The notes under the pieces: model-generated
Told to the model about the DNA's origin: nothing
The model's database searches: none
What the model saw: only the letters and a program-made list of their open reading frames with translations
NCBI RefSeq assembly: GCF_014529535.1
Contig: NW_023503293.1
Coordinates: 4,854,741 to 4,918,740, forward strand
Direction of reading: 5' to 3'
DNA from: Bradysia coprophila
Taxonomy: Eukaryota; Arthropoda; Insecta; Diptera; Sciaridae
DNA: 64,000 bases
Shown: positions 34,875 through 45,229 of the stretch, piece by piece
Layout of the letters: each line of letters opens with the position of its first letter
Position numbering within the stretch: the stretch's first letter is position 1
Made by a program: the position numbers and the translations under genes

Positions 34875-35726
34875 TCAGTTCAATTGAAACATTTCAGTTG
34901 AATATTTTGTATTCGTTCGTTTTGGTCGGGAGGAGACTCGACGTTCCTCATTATTGAGTTTCAGCACTGAAAGTTCGCTCGTTTCAAGCTCGCTTCTTTG
35001 ATGTACAATCCAAGGTCCACTACTCTGTAATTGACGACGGTCTTCGAAAACCGGTGTGTTTAGAAGCTGCCATGCCCAATCGTGGTACTCACTCTTGATT
35101 GGCAGAAGTTTAGATTTCCGGCTTCCTGATATTTCATGCCCACTGGTTATACGACGTACCAAATCCTCATTTAAATAGATAAACGGCGTGACGTCGAAAC
35201 TTGATTCAGCAGAAATTTCGAGCTTCACTACGACAGGGCACACAGTTTTGGAGTCTTTTAGATTTCGGACGAATGCATTGAAATCATCACTGGCGATTGG
35301 TGCAGATGTCCTTGGATCGAATGTACCATCAAAAACGACACCAACAGATGATGCGAAAATTCGAATAAAGTAACCCATTATTTTTCCTATCGCCTCCAAA
35401 TGAATCGCTCTGGAACTTGAAAACCATCCACTTTCTGGTGACTTAGTCAAGTCCGATGTCTCTACACCTTTCTCCAGATGTAGTCCGCGAAGTACTTTTT
35501 GGTAGCGAATGTCCTTCATCAAATTCTTATCATTCCAGCATAATTGTAAGTTGTAAAACAAAAAGTCGTTCGATTTGCCAACTGCTGATGTAGCCACAGG
35601 GAATAAAATGTAGTGACAGACCATTGAGGAATTCATTTCCCGGTTTCTGTATCTATTGACCAAGCTATTTGCACATCGACTCTCATATCGTAATTTTCTT
35701 TTCACCGTCGCACTTCTCGAACTCAT
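34875..35726 (-). CDS. Hypothetical protein, 283 aa, adjoining transposase and satellite
   Basis: An uninterrupted frame starts at ATG 35726 (MSSRSATVKRKLRYESRCAN) and ends TAA at 34875. I do not recognise the family. The first 35 residues are strongly basic; the middle has hydrophobic/aromatic stretches (YFIRIFASSVGVVFDGTF and VCPVVVKLEISAESSFDVTP); the tail is basic and Ser-rich (RRVSSRPKRTNTKYS). No signal peptide follows this ATG; the frame continues 23 codons upstream with a hydrophobic stretch but no ATG. It lies 1.8 kb upstream of the transposase gene on the same strand and about 180 bp from the 144-bp satellite. It could be a second protein of the same element, or an unrelated intronless host gene. 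A single open frame this long in AT-rich DNA is unlikely by chance. Confidence 0.6.
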   Translation of the reverse strand: MSSRSATVKRKLRYESRCANSLVNRYRNREMNSSMVCHYILFPVATSAVGKSNDFLFYNLQLCWNDKNLMKDIRYQKVLRGLHLEKGVETSDLTKSPESGWFSSSRAIHLEAIGKIMGYFIRIFASSVGVVFDGTFDPRTSAPIASDDFNAFVRNLKDSKTVCPVVVKLEISAESSFDVTPFIYLNEDLVRRITSGHEISGSRKSKLLPIKSEYHDWAWQLLNTPVFEDRRQLQSSGPWIVHQRSELETSELSVLKLNNEERRVSSRPKRTNTKYSTEMFQLN

Positions 35727-35907
35727 TTTTCCAGTAACCAAATCAATTATTAAACTAACAACGAGGTTGACTGAAAAACTATGTGAGCAAATCAAAAGAA
35801 ATGTACGCGATTTAACAAGAGCACTTTGATGAAATAGGTTTCACGCATGACAAGTGTTTCCGAAACACTCACAAATCTATCAAATTAGATAAAATTGTTT
35901 TGAGTTG

Positions 35908-38900
35908 AGATTTACTATCGGGAAATATTTTAGAAAATTCACGTCTCGTATGGAGAGCGTAATACAATCGAGATTTTTCGGTTAGAATAATTTTTGGCTA
36001 TTTGCGAGGAGGTGGTCTATTTACTTCCATAGATACTCCAAGGAGAAGGGTTGATTTACTATCGGGAAATATTTTAGAAAATTCACGTCTCGTATGGAGA
36101 GCGCAATACAATCGAGATTTTTCGGTTAGAATAATTGTTGGCTATTTGCGAGGAGGTGGTCTATCTACTTCCATAGATACTCCAAGGAGAAGGGTTGATT
36201 TACTATCGGGAAATGTTTTTAAAAATTCACGTCTCGTATGGAGAGCGCAATACAATCGAGATTTTTCGGTTAGAATAATTGTTGGCTATTTGCGAGAAGG
36301 TGGTCTATATACTTCCATAGATACTCCAAGGAGAAGGGTTGATTTACTATCGGGAAATATTTTTAAAAATTCAAGTCTCGTATGGAGAGCGCAATACAAT
36401 CGAGATTTTTCGGTTAGAATAATTTTTGGCTATTTGCGAGGAGGTGGTCTATCTACTTCCATAGATACTCCAAGGAGAAGGGTTGATTTACTATCGGGAA
36501 ACATTTTAGAAAATTCAAGTCTCGTATGGAGAGCGCAATACAATCGATATTTTTCGGTTAGAATAATTTTTGGCTATTTGCGAGGAGGTGGTGTATCTAC
36601 TTCCATAGATACTCCAAGGAGAAGGGTTGATTTACTATCGGGAAATATTTTTAAAAATTGACGTCTCGTATGGAGAGCGCAATACAATCGAGATTTTTCG
36701 GTTAGAATAATTTTTGGCTATTTGCGAGGAGGTGGTCTATCTACTTCCATAGATACTCCAAGGAGAAGGGTTGATTTACTATCGGGAAACATTTTAGAAA
36801 ATTCAAGTCTCGTATGGAGAGCGCAATACAATCGAGATTTTTCGGTTAGAATAATTTTTGGCTATTTGCAAGGAGGTGGTCTATCTACGTCCATAGATAC
36901 TCCAAGGAGAAGTGTTGATTTACTATCGGGAAATATTTTAGAAAATTCACGTCTCGTATGGAGAGCGCAATACAATCGAGATTTTTCGTTTAGAATAATT
37001 TTTGGCTATTTGCAAGGAGGTGGTCTATCTACTTCCATAGATACTCCAAGGAGAAGGGTGGATTTACTATCGGGAAATATTTTTAAAAATTCACGTCTCG
37101 TATGGAGAGCGCAATACAATCGAGATTTTTCGGTTAGAATAATTTTTGGCTATTTGCAAGGAGGTGGTGTATCTACTTCCATAGATACTCCAAGGAGAAG
37201 GGTTGATTTACTATCGGGAAATATTTTAGAAAATTCACGTCTCGTATGGAGAGCGCAATACAATCGAGATTTTTCGTTTAGAATAATTTTTGGCTATTTG
37301 CAAGGAGGTGGTCTATCTACTTCCATAGATACTCCAAGGAGAAGGGTGGATTTACTATCGGGAAACATTTTAGAAAATTCAAGTCTCGTATGGAGAGCGC
37401 AATACAATCGATATTTTTCGGTTAGAATAATTTTTGGCTATTTGCGAGGAGGTGGTGTATCTACTTCCATAGATACTCCAAGGAGAAGGGTTGATTTACT
37501 ATCGGGAAATATTTTTAAAAATTGACGTCTCGTATGGAGAGCGCAATACAATCGAGATTTTTCGTTTAGAATAATTTTTGGCTATTTGCGAGGAGGTGGT
37601 CTATCTACTTCCATAGATACTCCAAGGAGAAGGGTTGATTTACTATCGGGAAATATTTTAGAAAATTCACGTCTCGTATGGAGAGCGCAATACAATCGAG
37701 ATTTTTCGGTTAGAATAATTGTTGGCTATTTGCGAGGAGGTGGTCTATATACTTCCATAGATACTCCAAGGAGAAGGGTTGATTTACTATCGGGAAATAT
37801 TTTTAAAAATTCAAGTCTCGTATGGAGAGCGCAATACAATCGAGATTTTTCGGTTAGAATAATTTTTGGCTATTTGCAAGGAGGTGGTCTATCTACGTCC
37901 ATAGATACTCCAAGGAGAAGTGTTGATTTACTATCGGGAAATATTTTAGAAAATTCACGTCTCGTATGGAGAGCGCAATACAATCGAGATTTTTCGTTTA
38001 GAATAATTTTTGGCTATTTGCAAGGAGGTGGTCTATCTACTTCCATAGATACTCCAAGGAGAAGGGTTGATTTACTATCGGGAAATATTTTTAAGAATTC
38101 ACGCCTCGTATGGAGAGCGCATTACAATCGAGATTTTTCGTTTAGAATAATTTTTGGCTATTTGCGAGGAGGTGGTCTATCTACTTCCATAGATACTCCA
38201 AGGAGAAGGGTTGATTTACTATCGGGAAACATTTTAGAAAATTCATGTCTCGTATGGAGAGCGCAATACAATCGAGATTTTTCGGTTAGAATAATTTTTG
38301 GCTATTTGCGAGGAGGTGGTCTATCTACTTCCATAGATACTCCAAGGAGAAGTGTTGATTTACTATCGGGAAATATTTTTAAAAATTCACGTCTCGTATG
38401 GAGAGCGCAATACAATCGAGATTTTTCGGTTAGAATAATTTTTGGCTATTTGCGAGGAGGTGGTCTATTTACTTCCATAGATACTCCAAGGAGAATGGTT
38501 GATTTACTATCGGGAAATATTTTAGAAAATTCATGTCTCGTATGGAGAGCGCAATACAATCGAGATTTTTCGTTTAGAATAATTTTTGGCTATTTGCAAG
38601 GAGGTGGTCTATCTACGTCCATAGATACTCCAAGGAGAAGTGTTGATTTACTATCGGGAAATATTTTTAAAAATTCACGTCTCGTATGGAGAGCGCAATA
38701 CAATCGAGATTTTTCGGTTAGAATAATTTTTGGCTATTTGCGAGGAGGTGATCTATCTACTCCCATAGATACTCCAAGGAGAAGTGTTGATTTACTATCG
38801 GGAAATATTTTAGAAAATTCATGTCTCGTATGGAGAGCGCAATACAATCGAGATTTTTCGTTTAGAATAATTTTTGGCTATTTGCAAGGAGGTGGTCTAT

Positions 38901-40255
38901 CTACGTCCATAGATACTCCAAGGAGAAGTGTTGATTTACTATCGGGAAATATTTTAGAAAATTCACGTCTCGTATGGAGAGCGCAATACAATCGAGATTT
39001 TTCGTTTAGAATAATTTTTGGCTATTTGCAAGGAGGTGGTCTATCTACTTCCATAGATACTCCAAGGAGAAGGGTGTATTTACTATCGGGAAATATTTTT
39101 AAAAATTCAAGTCTCGTATGGAGAGCGCAATACAATCGAGATTTTTCGGTTAGAATAATTTTTGGCTATTTGCGAGAAGGTGGTCTATATACTTCCATAG
39201 ATACTCCAAGGAGAAGTGTTGATTTACTATCGGGAAATATTTTTAAAAATTCACGTCTCGTATGGAGAGCGCAATACAATCGAGATTTTTCGGTTAGAAT
39301 AATTTTTGGCTATTTGCGAGGAGGTGGTCTATTTACTTCCATAGATACTCCAAGGAGATGGGTGGATTTACTATCGGGAAATATTTTTAAAAATTCAAGT
39401 CTCGTATGGAGAGCGCAATACAATCGAGATTTTTCGGTTAGAATAATTTTTGGCTATTTGCGAGAAGGTGGTCTATATACTTCCATAGATACTCCAAGGA
39501 GAAGTGTTGATTTACTATCGGGAAATATTTTTAAAAATTCACGTCTCGTATGGAGAGCGCAATACAATCGAGATTTTTCGGTTAGAATAATTTTTGGCTA
39601 TTTGCAAGGAGGTGGTCTATCTACTTCCATAGATACTCCAAGGAGAAGGGTGGATTTACTATCGGGAAATATTTTTAAAAATTCAAGTCTCGTATGGAGA
39701 GCGCAATACAATCGAGATTTTTCGGTTAGAATAATTTTTGGCTATTTGCGAGAAGGTGGTCTATATACTTCCATAGATACTCCAAGGAGAAGTGTTGATT
39801 TACTATCGGGAAATATTTTTAAAAATTCACGTCTCGTATGGAGAGCGCAATACAATCGAGATTTTTCGGTTAGAATAATTTTTGGCTATTTGCGAGGAGG
39901 TGATCTATCTACTCCCATAGATACTCCAAGGAGAAGTGTTGATTTACTATCGGGAAATATTTTTAAAAATTCACGTCTCGTATGGAGAGCGCAATACAAT
40001 CGAGATTTTTCGGTTAGAATAATTTTTGGCTATTTGCAAGGAGGTGGTCTATCTACGTCCATAGATACTCCAAGGAGAAGTGTTGATTTACTATCGGGAA
40101 ATATTTTAGAAAATTCACGTCTCGTATGGAGAGCGCAATACAATCGAGATTTTTCGGTTAGAATAATTTTTGGCTATTTGCAAGAAGGTGGTCTATCTAC
40201 TTCCATAGATACTCCAAGGAGAAGGGTTGATTTACTATCGGGAAATATTTTTTAG
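35908..40255 (+). repeat. 144-bp tandem satellite, about 30 units
   Basis: The anchor GGCTATTTGC recurs from 35996 to 40172 at exactly 144-bp spacing (29 intervals), with only base substitutions. Because 144 is divisible by three, the plus strand stays open as a 48-residue repeat (GYLRGGGLSTSIDTPRRRVD, then LLSGNILENSRLVWRAQYNR, then DFSVRIIF). The frame is broken by a TGA at about 36659 and again at about 37523, 864 bp or six units later, in otherwise matching unit pairs: evidence of block duplication. Differences between units are mostly amino-acid changing (R/Q, G/E, S/Y/F, ILE/IFK, R/S/C), which argues against selection on the protein. I call it a satellite, not a gene. Confidence 0.95.
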
Positions 40256-41795
40256 ATTTCGTTGTTTTTAATCGATACAACTGGCAAAAACAACTTTTGC
40301 TGTTTCGGTTGTTTTGTGTGTTATTCACAATCCACAGAGTTTTCAGATGTAACTGTTAGAGACCTGGTCGCAACCGCAGATACGAAATCATACATAAAAT
40401 ACAATCCAATCACAGTTTACAAAATCAAAATATTCTAAGCGATTGACGGGTGTAATCGATATTTTACAAAAAAAATGGCGGTTTGTGAGACCAACGTGTC
40501 TCTGTAAATCTCATTTTTAGGTTATTTTTACATTGTTCACTTCAATAAATTTAATATTCTCATCTGCACACTCTAATTGATTTTTTTATTACAATTTTGA
40601 AGTCAGTATAGCACTATTGCTATTTGACTAAAACATTATTGAAACACACGTTGTTGAAAGGATAAGTTTTGGTGGATTCTAGAAAATAATAGAATTAGTA
40701 AACTTACCTTGTATGTTCGATGATAATTGTGGCTCAGCAACTACACAGCTCCTGCACACCAAATTTTTTTTATTTTTTATATTTTACACGTATTGCCAAA
40801 CGGCTTAGAATAGAAAAACCAACAATAATGAATACTAAGCGGATGATGAATGATGTATGAATCGGACTCATCGGACTACTAGATTTGTAACGACATCGAT
40901 AATCCATATAATTTTCGATGAATGATGGTATATGTGATGAATGAATGTAAACTGTAGGAGTCGGTAAATTCATTTTGTTCGTATAAATGTTATAAATGCA
41001 GAATTTGCACTATTGCTGATTTGAACCGTCTGTCTTTTCAAAAGTAGTAATAATTTAACTTTGTAAATGGGTCACCTCCCTAACAGAATACATATTGTAC
41101 GCACTTTTGTACTTTTGTTCTATCAGTATTAAGATTTTGTTGAGAAAATTTGAAATTGCCGGCGGGTCAATGAGGGAGTAACCTGACCATAACTAAAGAT
41201 TTTAGAGTTTAAAATAAAAGAAGAAGAAAAATCAGAAAATGTGATAAAGTCAATTTGAATTTAGAACATGCAAATAAATAAAATAAATTGAAAAAAAGAG
41301 ATAAAAATTTATTTGAAAATCTGAAAACCCTTTTATGTAATAGTAAGTTAAAAACAAGATAAAAATATTTAATAAAAAAAAGTAAATAAATGAAAACCAG
41401 AAAATTTATATTTAATGTGAAAAATTAAAATTAAAAAAATGAAAGCGAGAGAGAAAGAAATATATTTTTTCTAATAACAAAGATATAAAAGTTATTGATA
41501 TACACCTAACTGACACTTACAATACCAACTCGTTAAATTTAAATTTAAAACAAAATTAATCTTTAAAGAAAAATGATAGAAAAAAAAATAGAAAAAAAAA
41601 TTATGAGATGCAAGTAAAGAGCACGTTGAAGAAAATACCTAAAATAAACATAAGTGCAGCATTTTTAGGATGACAAATGAAGAACTAAGAAGGAGTAAAA
41701 ATTTTTTTGTTTCAATAAAATCATTTTAGTCAGAGAAATAGTTAATTGAATTAAAAAAAATTGTTTATATTAAGAGAGAACAACTAAAAAGAAAA
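40256..41795. other. AT-rich spacer after the satellite
   Basis: Mostly A-rich sequence. A 67-aa minus frame at 40770-40973 has one hydrophobic stretch but no other support. Confidence 0.5.
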
Positions 41796-42540
41796 ATGGA
41801 AATTTATCTAAATATACCGTCGAATATTTATAAAAACAAAAAGAAACAACTCAGAAATAAACAGAATTACAGAAACGGCATTTCGTTTAACGTTTTACAA
41901 AATAACTCCACTTCCACTCACCGTCAAACACAAAGCTCCCCTTTGTATACAAACATTTGTAAAGAAAAAGCTCATTTCACAAAGAAAAAGGTTCCTAACT
42001 GTCTCTATCTATTTATCTATCTTGGGTCGCTTCGTAAAGCTTAACAGTAAGTATTTGATGATTCGATTAAGGTAGACTGGTAGACTTTCTCAGTCATGTA
42101 AGTTGAACGAAAACTGTTCAAAAGACAACCCACTGCCGTAAATGAAATCTTGTACCTAACTCGGTCATTAGCTGGAAACTACGACATGTTTTTCAACCTT
42201 TTTTTTTTAAATAAATCCGTTTATTAACATATTAACTCGGCTTCGCCTCACATTTTTTTCGTCAAATTTGCATAAGCGCACACATTAGCAAAATGGAATT
42301 TGTTTCACCATGACCATCTGAATCGACCTATTTTCTGCAATTTCCATTCAATTTTTAGGTTTCTTTTATGCCAATTCAATGCAGTGGGTGTCAGTGAAAT
42401 TAAAACACAAATTTGCTTCAGCTGTTTTTCAGCTGGTTTACTAACGGAAACAAAACTGCTGATGCGTGATTATAAGCGTGCAATCGTTTCACTTGTATAA
42501 GTACTTTTGTCGGGTGTGGTAGAGAACCAGATGAAGCAAA

Positions 42541-42695
42541 TTGTTGCAAACGAATTGGACATCACGACTTTAAAGCCTCTTAAAATCTTCTCGTGTAATA
42601 AATAAACTGATTTGTGATAAAATGAGTCTGTTTTTATTTGTGGAAGAAAGTGCTGAAGAAAATTAGTCGTGATGTCCAAATCGTTTGCAACACAA
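42541..42695. mobile_element. TIR MITE (155 bp)
   Basis: Inverted repeats TTGTTGCAAACGAATTGGAC and TTGTGTTGCAAACGATTTGG extend through ACATCACGACT on both sides. The centre is unrelated single-copy sequence. I could not settle a target duplication. Confidence 0.75.
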
Positions 42696-43240
42696 ATTCA
42701 TGCCGAAATTTGACAGACGTCACCCTGTAATAGAAGCACAGACAAAAAATTCATTATTTACGTACAAACAAAGCACGTAACTGGAAGTTCGCATTTCATT
42801 TACACTGTCGAGTGGAATGGTTAACGGGCGACTAAGTCATCTGCTATCGACAGTGACGACAATGATCCAGGAGATGGAGTCAGGGTTAATGTATACTTTT
42901 AAAGCAAAATAGATGTTAAAGCTATTGAAGTATTGTCCAAAAAGTAAAAGATTTTCTGTGAATCTGTTGAAAATACTAAGATCAAAAAAGTACACATCAC
43001 ACACATTCGGAAAACAAGCCGTAGTCTCTGTCAGTTGTGTATTTTATTACTTTGACTAATACACAAAAAGAGAGAGAAGAATTTATATTACACTGGTGTA
43101 TTGTGCTTGCCGGCCGTGATAGGTAATAAGTTGGTTGAAAGCTCCAAGGTCCTGAAACACAGGGAATAGTTCAGAACTTTGAAAAATTCTTCATTGTAAT
43201 TGATAATTTTTTTATTGGTATGATATTCGACAAGAATAAC

Positions 43241-43618
43241 TCTTGTCATAGTAGTGGAGGTCCATGTTCATATAAAAGCAAAAAAATCGTGCATTTAATG
43301 ATAAAAGCGTGAAATTTTTACCATCGATAAATACTCAAATTCTGAGTGTTTTTGGTTATGGTGCCCAAAAAATACCCCACTCTGATTTGAGTCTAATATC
43401 AACTATGTAGCTTCAATGGCGGCTTCACAAAAATTCGCCAAAGTTTCCTATACACTGAATATTTCGAAGGGGGGAAATGGGGAGTAGGAGTGTGGTATTT
43501 TTTGGTCACCATATCCAAAAACACTCAGAAATTGAATATTTAACGATGGTAAAAATTGAAAGCTTTTATCATTAAATGCACGATTTTTTCTGTATGGACC
43601 TCCACTATAGCGACAAGG
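43241..43618. mobile_element. Long-TIR element (about 380 bp)
   Basis: Arms of about 130 bp: both include TAGTGGAGGTCCAT, ATCGTGCATTTAATGATAAA, TTTTTACCATCG and CTGAGTGTTTTTGG, in inverse orientation. Arms are about 85% complementary. No coding potential. Confidence 0.85.
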
Positions 43619-43706
43619 GTAATCGCAGCAGTCATTCATCCAATTGAACTAAATTTATTTTGCTTTTTATTTGACTTGTTTCGTCTACATTTTTTACATC
43701 TTGGGA

Positions 43707-44639
43707 ATGGAGTCCTCTTCAGACGATGAACTAACCGCCAGATTCTGTTCTCAAATGGGTAGAGGTAGTAGCGAGGAAACCTCTAATTCAGACAAGTATT
43801 TTTTTAAAAAGAAAAACATTGAAAAACTGAATAATTTTCTTCATTGACATCAGCACAGGGATTCGCAGCTTTTATTTTAAAGATGATGAGGATAATAAAA
43901 CGTCAATCGATGATGGCTCCATGGAATTTGCAATGTTTCACTTAGATATATCGTCATCCCGACCATCGAGTCCTGATGATGTTGGATGCTTAACATACAA
44001 TATAAACAAACCGGACACAGAGTTTTTGAAGCGATTGGATCAACTGAAAAAAGAAGCGTTTAACAATTGGCTGGAGGGGAAACTGTAGGTGGTCCCCATG
44101 AACTGCTTTGCTAACGAATACAACATTTTAATTCAAACCAAAAATTTTGATTCAGAAATTTGAAGAAAAAACAGCGAAAAGAAGCACTTTTAGCCGAACA
44201 AAGGCTCAAAGAAGAAAAAGAAAAAGAGGAACAAAAACAACAAATAATTCGAGAGAAGAAACTGGTTGAATGGTTGAATCGAAAGAAGGTGGAAAAGGAA
44301 CAGTCGTCGGTGGAGCATCAAAATCCGAACGAAACTGCGGAGAAAACGACATTTTTCACCGAAACGAAGGCTGATCAAACAAAATTGAATTTCGATGCGT
44401 GGAAAACCAAAAAATTGGAAAAGAAAAAAGTTATCAGGGCAAAAGAACAGAAAGAGGCTCGCGAACAAGAACAGGCCAGAGAACTGCAAAGAAGTATGTC
44501 GTTGGAAAAGCATAAGATGTGGTTGAAGACAGCCCACGAGAAGCCGCGACCAGTTCCGTTGAACCAAGGCCTGTTGAGTTTAAGGGGCTCATTATATCCA
44601 CCAATCAATTGCAATCCGCCTTGGATTTCGAATATATGA
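43707..44639 (+). CDS. Coiled-coil protein, CCDC34-like
   Basis: Exons 43707-43795, 43854-44084 and 44156-44639; 267 aa, all phases agree. The N-terminus (MESSSDDELTARFCSQMGRG) is acidic/Ser-rich. From about residue 85 the chain is a Lys/Glu/Arg-rich coiled coil with spaced Trp-Leu motifs (FNNWLEGKL, VEWLNRKK, FDAWKTKKLEKK, HKMWLKTAHEKPRP). The C-terminus (PPINCNPPWISNI) is Pro-rich. The Trp-Leu/Lys pattern resembles the CCDC34 domain, linked in animals to cilia and sperm flagella; that assignment is by pattern only. The polyA signal AATAAA at 44736-44741 follows the stop. The gene is convergent with the monooxygenase gene. A generic coiled-coil protein is the alternative. Confidence 0.75.
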
Positions 44640-45229
44640 TTGAGGAGGGGTAACCGTTACCCGTTGGTCGATCTGCAAAATTTTATTAGTTAAACTCAAT
44701 GAATTCGGGTCAACATTCATTTTATTGTCGAATCTAATAAAGCTTTATTCAATTCAATCCATTTCTATGTACAACAACAAAACAAAACAGGGATGGATTA
44801 GATAAATGTTACGTTGATGAAGCCGCAAAACATTCACTTGGTCAATATTCAACAGTTTGACCTATTGACTGTGTCCATATAATTTGCCGGAAGACATAAT
44901 CCGGCAACGATTCTCTTATACAATATTTGATGCGAAATAGATTTACCTTCCGTAAAAATATTGACCAAGATCGGCATTATCAAAGGATTGGCATTATTAA
45001 TTGTTTCGTTGCTCTGCCACTCTTAAATTCGAATTGAACGACTCTGATATTTTTGAAAAAGATGAAACATTCGTTTCTGATTGAATGGTCTAAGCATTGC
45101 CGGACGATTCTCAAACATCTGATTGTTCTCTGGGTCTTTCAGACGATTTTGATACTTTGATATTAGTACATCAGCGGCAGAGCAAGGAGAACAAGATCAA
45201 GATGTAAACATAAAAAAACACATTTTCCT
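44640..45229. other. Convergent spacer between coiled-coil and monooxygenase genes
   Basis: Holds polyA signals on both strands (AATAAA 44736-44741 plus; TTTATT 44744-44749 for minus). No gene. Confidence 0.6.

Larger units (their letters stand above)
41796..43706. other. AT-rich spacer with inverted-repeat elements
   Basis: Contains elements at 42541-42695 and 43241-43618. Small open frames (such as 41796-42044) show only low-complexity composition. A variant of the dispersed AAATCTTTTACTTCA motif is at 42941. Confidence 0.5.

Noticed and set aside
36002-40255. Long open frames of 219, 267 and 889 codons as a repeat-protein gene
   Set aside because: They arise because the 144-bp satellite has a period divisible by three. 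There is no start context, stops recur in duplicated blocks, and changes between units are mainly amino-acid altering.
40770-40973. 67-codon minus frame with one membrane-like stretch
   Set aside because: Too short and AT-driven; no neighbouring exon joins in phase that I could find.
44190-44567. Phe/Leu-rich minus frame
   Set aside because: Antisense shadow of the Lys/Glu-rich coiled-coil exon (AAG/GAA codons read as Leu/Phe).
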